NCBI RefSeq assembly: GCF_025567085.1
Contig: NZ_JAOQJN010000003.1
Coordinates: 1-64,000, forward strand
Source: Bovifimicola ammoniilytica
GTDB taxonomy: Bacteria > Bacillota > Clostridia > Lachnospirales > Lachnospiraceae
Direction: 5' to 3'
DNA: 64,000 nucleotides
A model generated the notes under the pieces. The model made no database searches, was not told the DNA's origin, and saw only the letters and a list, made by a program, of their open reading frames with translations. Positions 7,651-17,377 of this stretch are shown here, piece by piece. The position numbers and the translations under genes are program-made. The first letter of the stretch is position 1. Every line of letters begins with the position of its first letter.

Positions 7651-9570
7651 CTATACGTCTATTTCTGCATCATGAGCATGGTCGTGAATGAATTTTCTTC
7701 TTGGTGGTACATCATTTCCCATAAGCATACTCGTAACCTCTGATGCCATAAAGCCATCTTCTATCTCTACCTGTTTAAGAATTCTTGTCTCAGGATTAAG
7801 AGTAGTCTCCCATAACTGGTCAGCATCCATTTCACCAAGACCTTTATATCTCTGTAATGTGAATCCTGTATGTGTCTTTCTGTATTTCTCAAGTGCTTTA
7901 TCATCATACAGATATTCGCCCTCGCCCTTTTTAGGAACTACTTTATATAATGGTGGCATGGCAATGTATACATGTCCATGTGTTATTAATTCCGGCATAA
8001 ATCTATAGAAAAATGTAAGCAATAATGTATCAATATGAGCGCCATCGACATCGGCATCGGTCATAATGATTATCTTATTATATCTTAATTTACTTATATC
8101 GAAATCATTTCCATAGCCTTCGGAGAAACCACAGCCAAATGCATTAATCATGGTTTTAATCTCAGCATTTGCAAGTACCTTATCCATACTGGCTTTCTCA
8201 ACATTTAATATCTTACCACGTATAGGCATAATCGCCTGTGTCTTACGGTTTCTTGCCATTTTCGCTGAACCTCCGGCAGAATCACCCTCTACTATGAATA
8301 CCTCACATTCTTCAGGCTTTCTGCTCTCGCAGGTAGCTAATTTACCATTACTGTCTATCGAGAACTTCTGTTTAACTAACAGGTTAGTTTTAGCCTTTTC
8401 TTCAGCTTTTCTGATTTTTGCTGATTTCTCGGCACATGCTATTACCTGCTTAAGTGTCTCTAAGTTCTTATCGAAATATAATACTAATTCTTCTCCTGTA
8501 AGTTCGCCCGCTACTTTTCCTGCATCAGGATTATCTAACTTCGTCTTAGTCTGTCCCTCGAATCTTGGGTCCGGGTGCTTAATTGCTATTACTGCGGTCA
8601 TTCCATTTCTTACGTCTGAACCTGTGAAATTATTATCCTTGTCCTTAAGTATTCCTAGCTCTCTTGCATACTGGTTTATTACAGTTGTGAATTTCGTCTT
8701 GAAACCTGTAAGATGTGTACCACCCTCCTGTGTATAGATATTATTACAGAAACCTAAGATATTTTCCTGAAATTCGTCTACGAACTGGAACGCAGTCTCT
8801 ATCTCTATTCCGTCTCTTTCTCTCTTGAAATATATAACATCTGTAAGTGCATCTTTGCCATTATTTAGGTCCTTAACATATTCCTTAATTCCATCAGGCT
8901 CATGAAACTCTACTGTCTCTTCCTCTGAAAATCTCTTATTTATAAATACAATCTTAAGATTAGGATTGAGATAGGCTGTTTCATGCAGTCGGCTCTTTAT
9001 GGCATCTGCCTTGAAATATGTCTTTTCAAATATCTCTGCATCAGGTTTGAACTGTACCGTTGTTCCTGTATCATTCTTTCTGCAGGTTCCGACTTCTTTA
9101 AGAGGATACATTACTTTACCTCTCTCATATCTCTGGTTATATACCTTTCCATCAACTCTTATGTTAACCTCTAACCATTCTGATAATGCATTTACAACAG
9201 AAGCACCTACACCATGAAGTCCTCCCGATATCTTATATCCTCCATCACCGAATTTACCTCCGGCATGAAGTATTGTAAATACTACTTCAACCGCAGGAAT
9301 TCCCGCTTTCTCATTAATACCGACAGGAATACCTCGTCCATTATCCTTAATTATGGCTGTTCCGTCTTTCTCAAGTGTAACTGTTATCTCGTTACAATAT
9401 CCTGCTAAATGCTCATCTACTGAGTTATCTACTATCTCGTATATTAAATGATTTAATCCCTTTGTTGAAACACTTCCGATATACATTCCCGGTCTTTTTC
9501 TTACAGCTTCAAGACCCTCTAATATGGAAATGCTGTTCGCATCATATTTTTTCGTTACCTCTGCTGACAT
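7651..9570 (-). CDS. parE: DNA topoisomerase IV / gyrase-type subunit B
   Basis: ATPase subunit partnering the A subunit downstream. It shows the GHKL fold (EIVDNSVDEHLAGY, DNGRGIPV, GGLHGVGASVVNALS), a transducer domain and the TOPRIM metal site (EGDSAGGSA and DADVDGAHI). The open frame extends to 9714, but the extra residues are translated from a hairpin repeat array. Homologues start close to the SILEGLEAVRKRPGMYIGS block, so ATG 9570 (MSAEVTKKYD) is chosen, giving 639 residues. An AATGGAG element lies 15 bases upstream, further than ideal; ATG 9591 or 9603 are alternatives. Confidence 0.87.
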   Translation of the reverse strand: MSAEVTKKYDANSISILEGLEAVRKRPGMYIGSVSTKGLNHLIYEIVDNSVDEHLAGYCNEITVTLEKDGTAIIKDNGRGIPVGINEKAGIPAVEVVFTILHAGGKFGDGGYKISGGLHGVGASVVNALSEWLEVNIRVDGKVYNQRYERGKVMYPLKEVGTCRKNDTGTTVQFKPDAEIFEKTYFKADAIKSRLHETAYLNPNLKIVFINKRFSEEETVEFHEPDGIKEYVKDLNNGKDALTDVIYFKRERDGIEIETAFQFVDEFQENILGFCNNIYTQEGGTHLTGFKTKFTTVINQYARELGILKDKDNNFTGSDVRNGMTAVIAIKHPDPRFEGQTKTKLDNPDAGKVAGELTGEELVLYFDKNLETLKQVIACAEKSAKIRKAEEKAKTNLLVKQKFSIDSNGKLATCESRKPEECEVFIVEGDSAGGSAKMARNRKTQAIMPIRGKILNVEKASMDKVLANAEIKTMINAFGCGFSEGYGNDFDISKLRYNKIIIMTDADVDGAHIDTLLLTFFYRFMPELITHGHVYIAMPPLYKVVPKKGEGEYLYDDKALEKYRKTHTGFTLQRYKGLGEMDADQLWETTLNPETRILKQVEIEDGFMASEVTSMLMGNDVPPRRKFIHDHAHDAEIDV

Positions 9571-9619
9571 ATTCTTTTCACACTTCTCCATTTCCGCAGG
9601 CATATTATGCCGGAGGAAC

Positions 9620-9725
9620 CGCGGGCAAAATATCAGATTTTGCCCGGCGATAAACGCTAAATGTGCCGCCTGCGACACATTTAGCTGGGTGGAAGAATTG
9701 GCGCATCGGCACAATTCTTCCGCCC
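9620..9725. repeat. Hairpin array R1 (three modules)
   Basis: Three consecutive inverted repeats: GGGCAAAAT/ATTTTGCCC (9623-9645), GCTAAATGTG/CACATTTAGC (9656-9685) and GGAAGAATTG/CAATTCTTCC (9691-9721). Their loops contain GCG-rich motifs. The array lies in the leader of parE and belongs to a family found at six other places in the window. Confidence 0.75.
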
Positions 9726-9745
9726 TTCTCCGTTTTTTGATAAAT

Positions 9746-10414
9746 TTATTTAAATGTTTCTCTTAGTAATTCCCTATGTCCATCTAAATGTGCATAGTCA
9801 TTAATACGTTCCACGCTATAATTCTTAAGTTCGGTATTATAATTAATCTGTGTTATCGAGCAGTTCTCCATAGTCTTAGCTATCGTGAAACGCTTTCCAA
9901 ATGGCATGCCTAATAACCCTGCAAGATAACATCTGATAGCACCACCATGGGTTACTACTGCCACATTACCATAATTACCAGAAATTGCTTCATTTATTAT
10001 CTCTTCAATCTCTTTATTCATTCTCTCATATACTTCTTCGCCGTTTTCACCGCCAGGTATCCTTAAATCTGAAACAGCATATTCACGTCGATTAAAATAA
10101 TCCTTATACTTAACCTTAATAACTTCATCTGGCAATGCTGTAAGCTCTCCAAAATCAGTTTCTCTAAGTCCAATTCTTTCATATTTGCCATTATCATCTG
10201 ACGGAAGTCCTAATTTCTCTCTGATTATAGCTGCCGTCATCTTAGCTCTTATAAGATTACTTGAATATACTTTATCAATATTGTATGCCTTTAATCTTTC
10301 TCCGACTAATTCACTTTGAACTATTCCTTCATCTGCAAGTGGAACATTCACGTTACAAAGCGGACTATTCTGTCTGGCATGTCTTATTAAATATATATGT
10401 ATGATTTTACTCAA
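9746..10414 (-). CDS. Histidine phosphatase family protein
   Basis: A 222-residue member of the phosphoglycerate-mutase-like superfamily. The catalytic RHARQ motif has the phospho-accepting His12, and a second His lies in VVTHGGAIRCYL. Members dephosphorylate small phosphorylated metabolites; the substrate cannot be told from the sequence. A TTG start is used, with AATGGAGG 9 bases upstream. It lies 18 bases downstream of the GNAT gene and is probably cotranscribed with it. Confidence 0.82.
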   Translation of the reverse strand: MSKIIHIYLIRHARQNSPLCNVNVPLADEGIVQSELVGERLKAYNIDKVYSSNLIRAKMTAAIIREKLGLPSDDNGKYERIGLRETDFGELTALPDEVIKVKYKDYFNRREYAVSDLRIPGGENGEEVYERMNKEIEEIINEAISGNYGNVAVVTHGGAIRCYLAGLLGMPFGKRFTIAKTMENCSITQINYNTELKNYSVERINDYAHLDGHRELLRETFK

Positions 10415-10432
10415 ACTGACAAACCTCCATTC

Positions 10433-10861
10433 TTAGTTATGTTTATCAGAAATATATTGTATCATTCCAGGTCCTAAACTATCCGTCGGACGGGCGATAA
10501 AATTGAATTTCTCATAGAATTTTTCTCTGCCTTTTGCACACATAAGACATAACATTATCTCTGTATTTTCTAATTTAGTTTCTTTCACATACTGTATAAG
10601 TCGTTCAATTATCATTCTTCCAACGCCACTCTTCTGACAGTCAGGTCTTACTACTAAATCCTGTATATAATCTATTACTACACCATCACCAACTATTCTT
10701 CCCATTCCAATCGGTCTGTTGCCATCCAATGCCACAACTGTAAACAGGCTGTGTTCTAATGCCCTTTTCGCTTGTTCATAACTTAGCACTTTCCAGTTTA
10801 CCGATTCTCTTAAGGCCAAATATGTATCAATATCGAGTTTATTTTCTTTTAGTTCTACCAT
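10433..10861 (-). CDS. GNAT family N-acetyltransferase
   Basis: A 142-residue acetyltransferase with the acetyl-CoA pyrophosphate loop in QKSGVGRMII (about residues 78-87) and the preceding IGMGRIVGDG strand. The length fits a single GNAT domain. The substrate is unknown. The RBS AAAGGTAG lies inside the end of the upstream Ig-domain remnant. Confidence 0.85.
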   Translation of the reverse strand: MVELKENKLDIDTYLALRESVNWKVLSYEQAKRALEHSLFTVVALDGNRPIGMGRIVGDGVVIDYIQDLVVRPDCQKSGVGRMIIERLIQYVKETKLENTEIMLCLMCAKGREKFYEKFNFIARPTDSLGPGMIQYISDKHN

Positions 10862-10862
10862 T

Positions 10863-11000
10863 TTATTCGCTACCTTTCACGACAACATTTATTGTCTTAG
10901 TTGCATTACATCTGATTAAATCATTAACCGAATATGTTATTTCATAGATGCCCTCTGTCGATGTATCCACATTACTACTTAGCTTCCTAAATCCGTCTGA
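10863..11000 (-). pseudogene. Remnant of an Ig-like (DUF5011-type) domain
   Basis: Forty-five codons without a start read SDGFRK...EGIYEITYSVNDL then CNATKTINVVV and a stop one base before the GNAT ATG. The pattern (GxYxITYxVxD...ATKTxxVVV) is that of surface-protein Ig-like domains. The frame is closed upstream by a stop. It is probably the 3' relic of a deleted surface-protein gene. Confidence 0.5.
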
Positions 11001-11053
11001 TTACGCCGTATTTGTTGCATTTTCGCACTTTTATCATTTTATCATTTAACTAA

Positions 11054-11099
11054 AAATAAAGCAATACATATTGCATATGCAATATGTACCGCTTTATTT
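11054..11099 (-). terminator. Terminator of carAB
   Basis: Long inverted repeat: AAATAAAGC/GCTTTATTT flanks a central perfect palindrome at 11065-11088. It is followed on the minus strand by TTTTTAG, 45 bases after the carB stop. Confidence 0.75.
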
Positions 11100-11144
11100 A
11101 GTGTGTTTTTGCTATGATTATTTCATATAAAATCTTATTTTTAA

Positions 11145-14100
11145 CTATCTTGTATTAACTGTTGCTATATCAATTAATGTTAAGTTATCTTTAACGTTGC
11201 TCTCTAAACTTGTTAATAATGCATTAACTGTATCAAGTGATGTAAAGCAGTTAACACCTGTTTCAATAGATATACGTCTGATTAAGAAACCATCTCTTGT
11301 CTTATCACGACCCTGTGTTGGTGTATCTACAACGATATCGATTTTATGCTCTAATAATAAATCGATTACTGTTGGTGATTCCTGTGATAATTTATTAACT
11401 TTTATGGCATTTACACCATTCTGCTGAAGTACCTTGGCTGTACTGCGTGTTGCATATACTTCGTAACCTAATTTTTCGAATCTCTGTCCAATTGAAATAG
11501 CATCATGTTTATCTGCATCATTTACAGTAATAATAACTTTCTTATGTTTTGGAAGATTAACACCTGCGCCTAAGAATGCTTTATATAATGCCTCATCAAA
11601 TGTCTTAGCTATACCAAGGCACTCACCTGTTGATTTCATCTCTGGTCCAAGGCTTATTTCAGCACCTCTGATTTTCTCGAATGAGAATACAGGCATCTTA
11701 ATTGCGATATAATCTGCTTTCTTCTGTAAACCAGGTTCATATCCAAGTTCTTTAATTGTCTTACCAATTATTGCTTTCGTAGCAAGTTTAACAATCGGAA
11801 TACCTGTAACCTTGCTTATATATGGAACTGTTCTACTCGAACGAGGGTTAACTTCGATTACATATACTTCATCATGATATACGATGAACTGAATGTTAAT
11901 CATACCATGAACATGAAGTGCTCTTGCAAGTCTCTTTGTATATTCTTCGATTCTGTCAATAATCTCATCTGATAATGACTGTGCAGGATATACAGAAATA
12001 CTATCACCTGAATGTACTCCGGCCCTTTCAATATGTTCCATTATACCAGGAATTAAAATATCCTGTCCGTCACATACTGCATCTACTTCTATCTCTTTAC
12101 CCATAAGGTATTTATCTACAAGAATTGGATGATCCTGGGCGATTCTATTAATGATTGCCATAAATTCTTCGATTTCCTCATCGCATGTGGCAATCTGCAT
12201 ACCCTGTCCACCAAGAACGTATGATGGTCTGACAAGTACAGGATATCCTAATCTGTTAGCTACTTCTTTAGCTTCTTCTGCTGTATAAACTGTACCACCT
12301 GCTGCTCTTGGAATCTTACACTGCTGAAGAATCTGGTCAAATAACTCTCTATCTTCTGCTGCATCTACGTCCTCAGCTTTTGTACCAAGAATAGGTACGC
12401 CCATTTCCATAAGACTCTCAGTTAACTTAATAGCGGTCTGTCCACCGAACTGTACTACTGCACCATCAGGCTTCTCTAAATCAACGATATTTCTTACATC
12501 TTCCGGTGTAAGTGGCTCAAAATAAAGCTTATCTGCGATATCAAAGTCTGTACTAACTGTCTCAGGGTTATTATTTACGATAATTGTCTCGTAACCCTCT
12601 TCTTTAAATGCCCATGTACTATGAACTGAACAGAAGTCGAATTCGATACCCTGTCCGATTCTTATAGGGCCTGAACCAAGAACTAATATCTTCTTATCAG
12701 GTTTAGTCTCTATTACTTCATTCTCACTGCCAAAGCATGAATAATAATATGGTGTAGTTGCCTCAAATTCGGCTGCACAAGTATCAACCATCTTAAATGC
12801 TGCTACGATATTATATTTCATTCTTAAATCGTGTATCTCTTTTTCAGTCTTGCCTGTAAGTTTAGCTACTAATTTATCAGGGAATTCAATCCTCTTAGCT
12901 TCTCTTAATAAATCTTCTGTAAGTTCTTCTGTCTTAAGTGCCTTCTCCATCTCAACAATGATTGCGATTTTATCTATAAACCACATATCAATCTTAGTTG
13001 CATCATGGATTGTATCATAATCGAAACCTCTTCTTAATGCTTCTGCTATTACCCAGATTCTTCTGTCGTCTACAACATTTAACTGGTCTCTTAATTCATC
13101 ATCACTTAAGCCTGTAAAGTCATAGTCAAGAAGGCTTTCTACGTGCTGTTCGAGTGAACGGATAGCTTTCATAAGTGCTCCCTCGAAGTTAGTACAGATA
13201 CTCATTACTTCACCTGTTGCTTTCATCTGTGTTGTAAGAGTACGTTTAGCTGTAATGAATTTATCAAATGGAAGTCTTGGAATCTTAACTACACAATAGT
13301 CAAGTGTTGGCTCAAAACTTGCATATGTTTTACCTGTAATTGCATTCTTAATTTCATCAAGCGTATAACCAAGAGCAATCTTTGCAGCAACTTTCGCAAT
13401 TGGATAACCTGTTGCCTTAGATGCTAATGCTGATGAACGGCTTACTCTAGGGTTTACCTCAATTACACAATATTCAAAACTTGTTGGGTGTAATGCGTAC
13501 TGAACGTTACAACCACCTGTTATATTTAATTCACTTATGATGTTAAGTGCTGATGAACGAAGCATCTGGTACTCTTTATCACCTAATGTCTGTGATGGAG
13601 CTACAACGATACTGTCACCTGTATGAACTCCGACAGGGTCAATATTTTCCATATTACATACTGTAATACAGTTACCTGCACTGTCTCGCATTACTTCGTA
13701 TTCGATTTCTTTCCAGCCTGCGATACATCTCTCTACAAGAACCTGTCCTACTCGGCTAAGTCGTAAACCGTTAGAAAGAATATCTACTAATTCCTGATAG
13801 TTATGAGCGATACCACCGCCGCTTCCTCCTAATGTATATGCTGGACGTAAAACTACCGGATAACCAATCTTATTCGTAAATGCCACACCATCTTCTACAT
13901 TCTCTACTACTAATGATGGTGCGCAAGGCTCATTGATTTTCTCCATTGTCTCTTTGAATTCAAGACGGTCTTCTGCTTTCTTGATTGTCTCAGGAGTTGT
14001 ACCAATGAGTTTACAATTATGTGTATCTAAGAACCCTGCTTCAGCAAGTTCCATTGCAAGGTTAAGTGCCGCCTGTCCACCAAGTGTAGGAAGAATACTG

Positions 14101-14351
14101 TCTGGTTTTTCTATCTCAATAAGTTTCTCAACAACTTTAACTGTTAATGGTTCGATATATACTTTATCTGCAATATCTTTATCTGTCATTATTGTAGCAG
14201 GGTTAGAGTTAAGAAGTACAACTTCGATACCCTCTTCTTTAAGAGAACGGCATGCCTGTGTACCTGCATAGTCAAATTCTGCCGCCTGACCTATTACTAT
14301 AGGACCTGAACCAATAACTAATACTTTTTTAATATTCGGATTCTTAGGCAT
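11145..14351 (-). CDS. carB: Carbamoyl-phosphate synthase large subunit
   Basis: A 1068-residue protein, full length for the family. It makes carbamoyl phosphate from bicarbonate, two ATP and ammonia channelled from CarA, for pyrimidine and arginine synthesis. It has two homologous halves, each with a preATP-grasp loop (GSGPIVIGQAAEFDY; GSGPIRIGQGIEFD) and an ATP-grasp domain (about residues 128-320 and 670-860). A C-terminal methylglyoxal-synthase-like allosteric domain follows from about 930. It overlaps the carA stop by 8 bases, so the two are translationally coupled. Confidence 0.97.
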   Translation of the reverse strand: MPKNPNIKKVLVIGSGPIVIGQAAEFDYAGTQACRSLKEEGIEVVLLNSNPATIMTDKDIADKVYIEPLTVKVVEKLIEIEKPDSILPTLGGQAALNLAMELAEAGFLDTHNCKLIGTTPETIKKAEDRLEFKETMEKINEPCAPSLVVENVEDGVAFTNKIGYPVVLRPAYTLGGSGGGIAHNYQELVDILSNGLRLSRVGQVLVERCIAGWKEIEYEVMRDSAGNCITVCNMENIDPVGVHTGDSIVVAPSQTLGDKEYQMLRSSALNIISELNITGGCNVQYALHPTSFEYCVIEVNPRVSRSSALASKATGYPIAKVAAKIALGYTLDEIKNAITGKTYASFEPTLDYCVVKIPRLPFDKFITAKRTLTTQMKATGEVMSICTNFEGALMKAIRSLEQHVESLLDYDFTGLSDDELRDQLNVVDDRRIWVIAEALRRGFDYDTIHDATKIDMWFIDKIAIIVEMEKALKTEELTEDLLREAKRIEFPDKLVAKLTGKTEKEIHDLRMKYNIVAAFKMVDTCAAEFEATTPYYYSCFGSENEVIETKPDKKILVLGSGPIRIGQGIEFDFCSVHSTWAFKEEGYETIIVNNNPETVSTDFDIADKLYFEPLTPEDVRNIVDLEKPDGAVVQFGGQTAIKLTESLMEMGVPILGTKAEDVDAAEDRELFDQILQQCKIPRAAGGTVYTAEEAKEVANRLGYPVLVRPSYVLGGQGMQIATCDEEIEEFMAIINRIAQDHPILVDKYLMGKEIEVDAVCDGQDILIPGIMEHIERAGVHSGDSISVYPAQSLSDEIIDRIEEYTKRLARALHVHGMINIQFIVYHDEVYVIEVNPRSSRTVPYISKVTGIPIVKLATKAIIGKTIKELGYEPGLQKKADYIAIKMPVFSFEKIRGAEISLGPEMKSTGECLGIAKTFDEALYKAFLGAGVNLPKHKKVIITVNDADKHDAISIGQRFEKLGYEVYATRSTAKVLQQNGVNAIKVNKLSQESPTVIDLLLEHKIDIVVDTPTQGRDKTRDGFLIRRISIETGVNCFTSLDTVNALLTSLESNVKDNLTLIDIATVNTR

Positions 14352-15423
14352 TCTTTTTTCCTCCCATCATCTCTATAAATTCATCAAACAATAAGTTTGA
14401 ATCCTGTGGTCCGGGACAAGCTTCCGGATGGAACTGAACTGTGAAAATGTTCTTATTCTTATATCTTAAACCTTCTACAGTTTTATCGTTAACATTTATA
14501 AATCCTACTTCCGCAATTTCAGGATTAATTGTCTCGCTGTCAACAACATAACCATGATTCTGTGAAGAGATATATACCTTGCCTGATTTTAAATCTTTAA
14601 CAGGATGGTTTCCTCCTCTGTGTCCATATTTCATCTTATGTGTATCTGCACCTGTTGCAAGTGCCATAAGCTGATGTCCAAGACAAATTGCAAATATAGG
14701 AATATCTGAATTATATAATTTCTTAAGTTCTTCTATAATGCTTACACATTCCTTTGGATCTCCCGGTCCGTTTGATAACATAATTCCATCAGGATTAGAA
14801 GCAATTATTTCTTCTGCTGTTGTAAATGCAGGATAAATTGTCACATCACAACCTCTTTCGTTAAGTGAACGTGCAATGTTGTTCTTTGCACCGAAGTCCA
14901 TTAATGCAACTTTATATCCATCGCCTTTAAGCTCTGATTTACCAGCACATGTAACTTTTTTAACAACACCTGTTGGTGTATATTCTTTAAGTTTAGGAAG
15001 TATTTCATCGAGATTATAATTCTCGTTTGTAGTAATCATTCCGTTCATTGTACCTTTTTCTCTAAGTATCTTTGTAAGTGCTCTTGTATCAATTCCTGCA
15101 ATTCCCGGAATATCATTTTCTTCAAGAAAATGCTGGATAGAATCTTCACTTCTGAAGTTACTTGGTAATCTTGATAATTCACGAACAATATATCCGTCAG
15201 GCCATGGTTTTAATGATTCCATATCTGCATGGCAGATTCCATAATTACCTATTAATGGATATGTCATAACTACTGCCTGTCCTGCGTATGATGGATCTGT
15301 AAGAACCTCTAAATAACCAGTCATAGATGTGTTAAAAACTATCTCACTGATAATTTCCTTAGTAGAACCAATAGAAATGCCGGTAAAAACTGTACCGTCT
15401 TCAAGTATTAGAAAAGCTTTCAT
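14344..15423 (-). CDS. carA: Carbamoyl-phosphate synthase small subunit
   Basis: A 359-residue glutaminase subunit that supplies ammonia to CarB. It has an N-terminal CPSase domain and a C-terminal class I glutamine amidotransferase with nucleophile Cys247 in FAICLGHQ and the HPE pair in QFHPEA. It is the first gene of carAB, with the RBS AAAGGACGG. No carbamoyl-phosphate-specific control element (PyrR site, arginine box) was recognised in the leader. Confidence 0.97.
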   Translation of the reverse strand: MKAFLILEDGTVFTGISIGSTKEIISEIVFNTSMTGYLEVLTDPSYAGQAVVMTYPLIGNYGICHADMESLKPWPDGYIVRELSRLPSNFRSEDSIQHFLEENDIPGIAGIDTRALTKILREKGTMNGMITTNENYNLDEILPKLKEYTPTGVVKKVTCAGKSELKGDGYKVALMDFGAKNNIARSLNERGCDVTIYPAFTTAEEIIASNPDGIMLSNGPGDPKECVSIIEELKKLYNSDIPIFAICLGHQLMALATGADTHKMKYGHRGGNHPVKDLKSGKVYISSQNHGYVVDSETINPEIAEVGFINVNDKTVEGLRYKNKNIFTVQFHPEACPGPQDSNLLFDEFIEMMGGKKNA

Positions 15424-15481
15424 GAATGTAACCCGTCCTTTCTTGTGTAGGTGGTGTCTGATTTTTTCTCAAATTGTAAAG

Positions 15482-15510
15482 ATTATACAATAATATAACT
15501 ATATTTTCAA
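15482..15510 (-). promoter_or_regulatory. Promoter of carAB
   Basis: TTGAAA (15505-15510), 17-base spacer, TATAAT (15482-15487), about 60 bases before carA. Confidence 0.75.
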
Positions 15511-15571
15511 CTACTTTTTCTGCCAAATTTTGCAATCATTTATGGAGATTTAAGTTTTTTCTCAAGCAAAA

Positions 15572-15611
15572 AGAGTCAATGTATAAATTTTCATCTTTAT
15601 ACATTAACTCT
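15572..15611 (-). terminator. Terminator of putP
   Basis: A 16-base-arm hairpin (AGAGTTAATGTATAAA and its near-complement, 8-base loop) is followed on the minus strand by TTTTTG, about 100 bases after the putP stop. Confidence 0.75.
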
Positions 15612-15711
15612 TCAATCACATACTCTGCTTACAATCAGATGTATCATCCTTACACTTAATACCTCTGATTTATTCTAATATTTCATTTTTATTTCTAATA
15701 TTTCATTATAA

Positions 15712-17274
15712 TTAATTCTCTGCCACTCTTTTATTAGCTACATCATCAAATTCCTGTAACATTTCCTCTGATGGTGCTTTTGTTAATAAACTTACCACTA
15801 TAATAAGTACAAGACTTATGGCGAAACCAAGTACAAGTGAATATAATCCTGTATATTTATATAACGTCTGTCCATTTATAAGAGGAATATAATCCCATAT
15901 GATAACTGTAAGGCCACCGGAAATCATTCCCGCTATAGCGCCCTGCATATTTGTACGTTTCCAATAAAGTGAAAGTAAAATTATTGGTCCGAATGCCGAA
16001 CCTAAGCCTGCCCATGCATCTGATACAAGTCCCATAATACTGCTATCAGGATTCCATGCAATAACAAATGCCAATGCTGCTACTACTATAACTGTGATTC
16101 TGCTTATAAGTAATACTTTCTTAGAATCTGCCTTTGGATTAATTACCCCCTTGTAAATATCTTCTGAAACCGAAGATGCAGTTACTAATAACTGTGAATC
16201 TGCTGTTGACATTATAGCTGCTAATATTCCGCATAAGAATAATCCTCCGATAAATGGAATCGCAACATCCGATGTAAATACCTGTTTAATCATTTCAATA
16301 AATACATTTTCTACTGAAACTGCTCCTTTTTCACCAAGTATTGCCGGAAATAAGTAAGCTCTTCCGATAACACCGATAAAGCATGCAAATGCAAGTGATA
16401 ATGCTACCCATATAATTGCTATTACTTTTGATTTCTTTAATTCTTTCTCATCTTTTACTGCCATAAATCTTACTAAGATATGTGGCATACCAAAATATCC
16501 AAGTCCCCATGCAAGCTGTGAGATTATTTCCACGAAACTTAGATTCTTGTCTCCATTTTTCAATGGATTAAGGAAACTTGATACGCTTACGCCTGTTCCC
16601 TTTAGAGTATCAGCCAGAGTATCCGATAATGCTCCAGGTTTAACAATGAATAACGCAACAATTGGAACTGTTAGAAGTCCTACAAGCATTAACATACCTT
16701 GTACAAAATCTGTAGTACATACTGCTAAGAAACCACCCATAAATGTGTATACGAGAATAACTGCAACACCGATTGCCAACGCAATATGATAATCAAGTCC
16801 GAATACTGAATTGAAAAGTTTACCGCCTGCTGCCAATGCTGAAGCTGTATACACAAGAAAGAATACTACAACCACAACTGAAGAAACCACTAACATTCTC
16901 TTCTTATCATCATGGAATCTGTTCTCTAAATACGCTGGAAATGTAAGTGCATTATTTGCTCTTATCGTATATCTTCTGAGTCTTGATGATACAAATAACC
17001 AGTTAGCAACTGTACCAATGAATAATCCGACAGCTATCCATATCTGGTTCGTTCCAAATGCATATATATTACCCGGAAGTCCCATTAATAACCAGCCGCT
17101 CATATCTGATGCCTGTGCTGATAATGCTGCTACCCAGCCTCCTATCTTTCTTCCTCCTAAGAAATAATCTTCAGAGTTTTTGTTCTTCTTCATAAAAGCG
17201 GCACCTATCAACACCATACCTATAAGATAACAGGCAAATGCTATAAATACCCATACCAAATTTGATCCTTTCAT
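15712..17274 (-). CDS. putP: Sodium/proline symporter
   Basis: A 520-residue SSS-family transporter with about 13 membrane segments. The conserved SAQASDMSGWLLMGLPG segment at about residues 53-70 and the GGFLAVCTTDFVQG region are typical of PutP. It imports proline (or a related solute) with Na+. The charged C-terminal tail is short. The ATG is preceded by AAGGTAAG. A 7-bp inverted repeat (ACATCAG/CTGATGT, 17286-17305) sits just upstream. It is monocistronic. Confidence 0.9.
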   Translation of the reverse strand: MKGSNLVWVFIAFACYLIGMVLIGAAFMKKNKNSEDYFLGGRKIGGWVAALSAQASDMSGWLLMGLPGNIYAFGTNQIWIAVGLFIGTVANWLFVSSRLRRYTIRANNALTFPAYLENRFHDDKKRMLVVSSVVVVVFFLVYTASALAAGGKLFNSVFGLDYHIALAIGVAVILVYTFMGGFLAVCTTDFVQGMLMLVGLLTVPIVALFIVKPGALSDTLADTLKGTGVSVSSFLNPLKNGDKNLSFVEIISQLAWGLGYFGMPHILVRFMAVKDEKELKKSKVIAIIWVALSLAFACFIGVIGRAYLFPAILGEKGAVSVENVFIEMIKQVFTSDVAIPFIGGLFLCGILAAIMSTADSQLLVTASSVSEDIYKGVINPKADSKKVLLISRITVIVVAALAFVIAWNPDSSIMGLVSDAWAGLGSAFGPIILLSLYWKRTNMQGAIAGMISGGLTVIIWDYIPLINGQTLYKYTGLYSLVLGFAISLVLIIVVSLLTKAPSEEMLQEFDDVANKRVAEN

Positions 17275-17377
17275 TTTCTTACCTTACATCAGACTAATCT
17301 GATGTGCAAACATAATATGTGAAAGTTGTCTGCATTTTGTTCCTTTCCTATTTTTTTTTCTTTCACATTGTATATTA

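Noticed and set aside
5617..9217. Several plus-strand frames of 60-195 codons opposite parC and parE
   Set aside because: Antisense shadows of conserved genes, without RBS or homology.
9571..9714. N-terminal extension of ParE
   Set aside because: It is translated from hairpin array R1 and is absent from the family; an internal start is more plausible.
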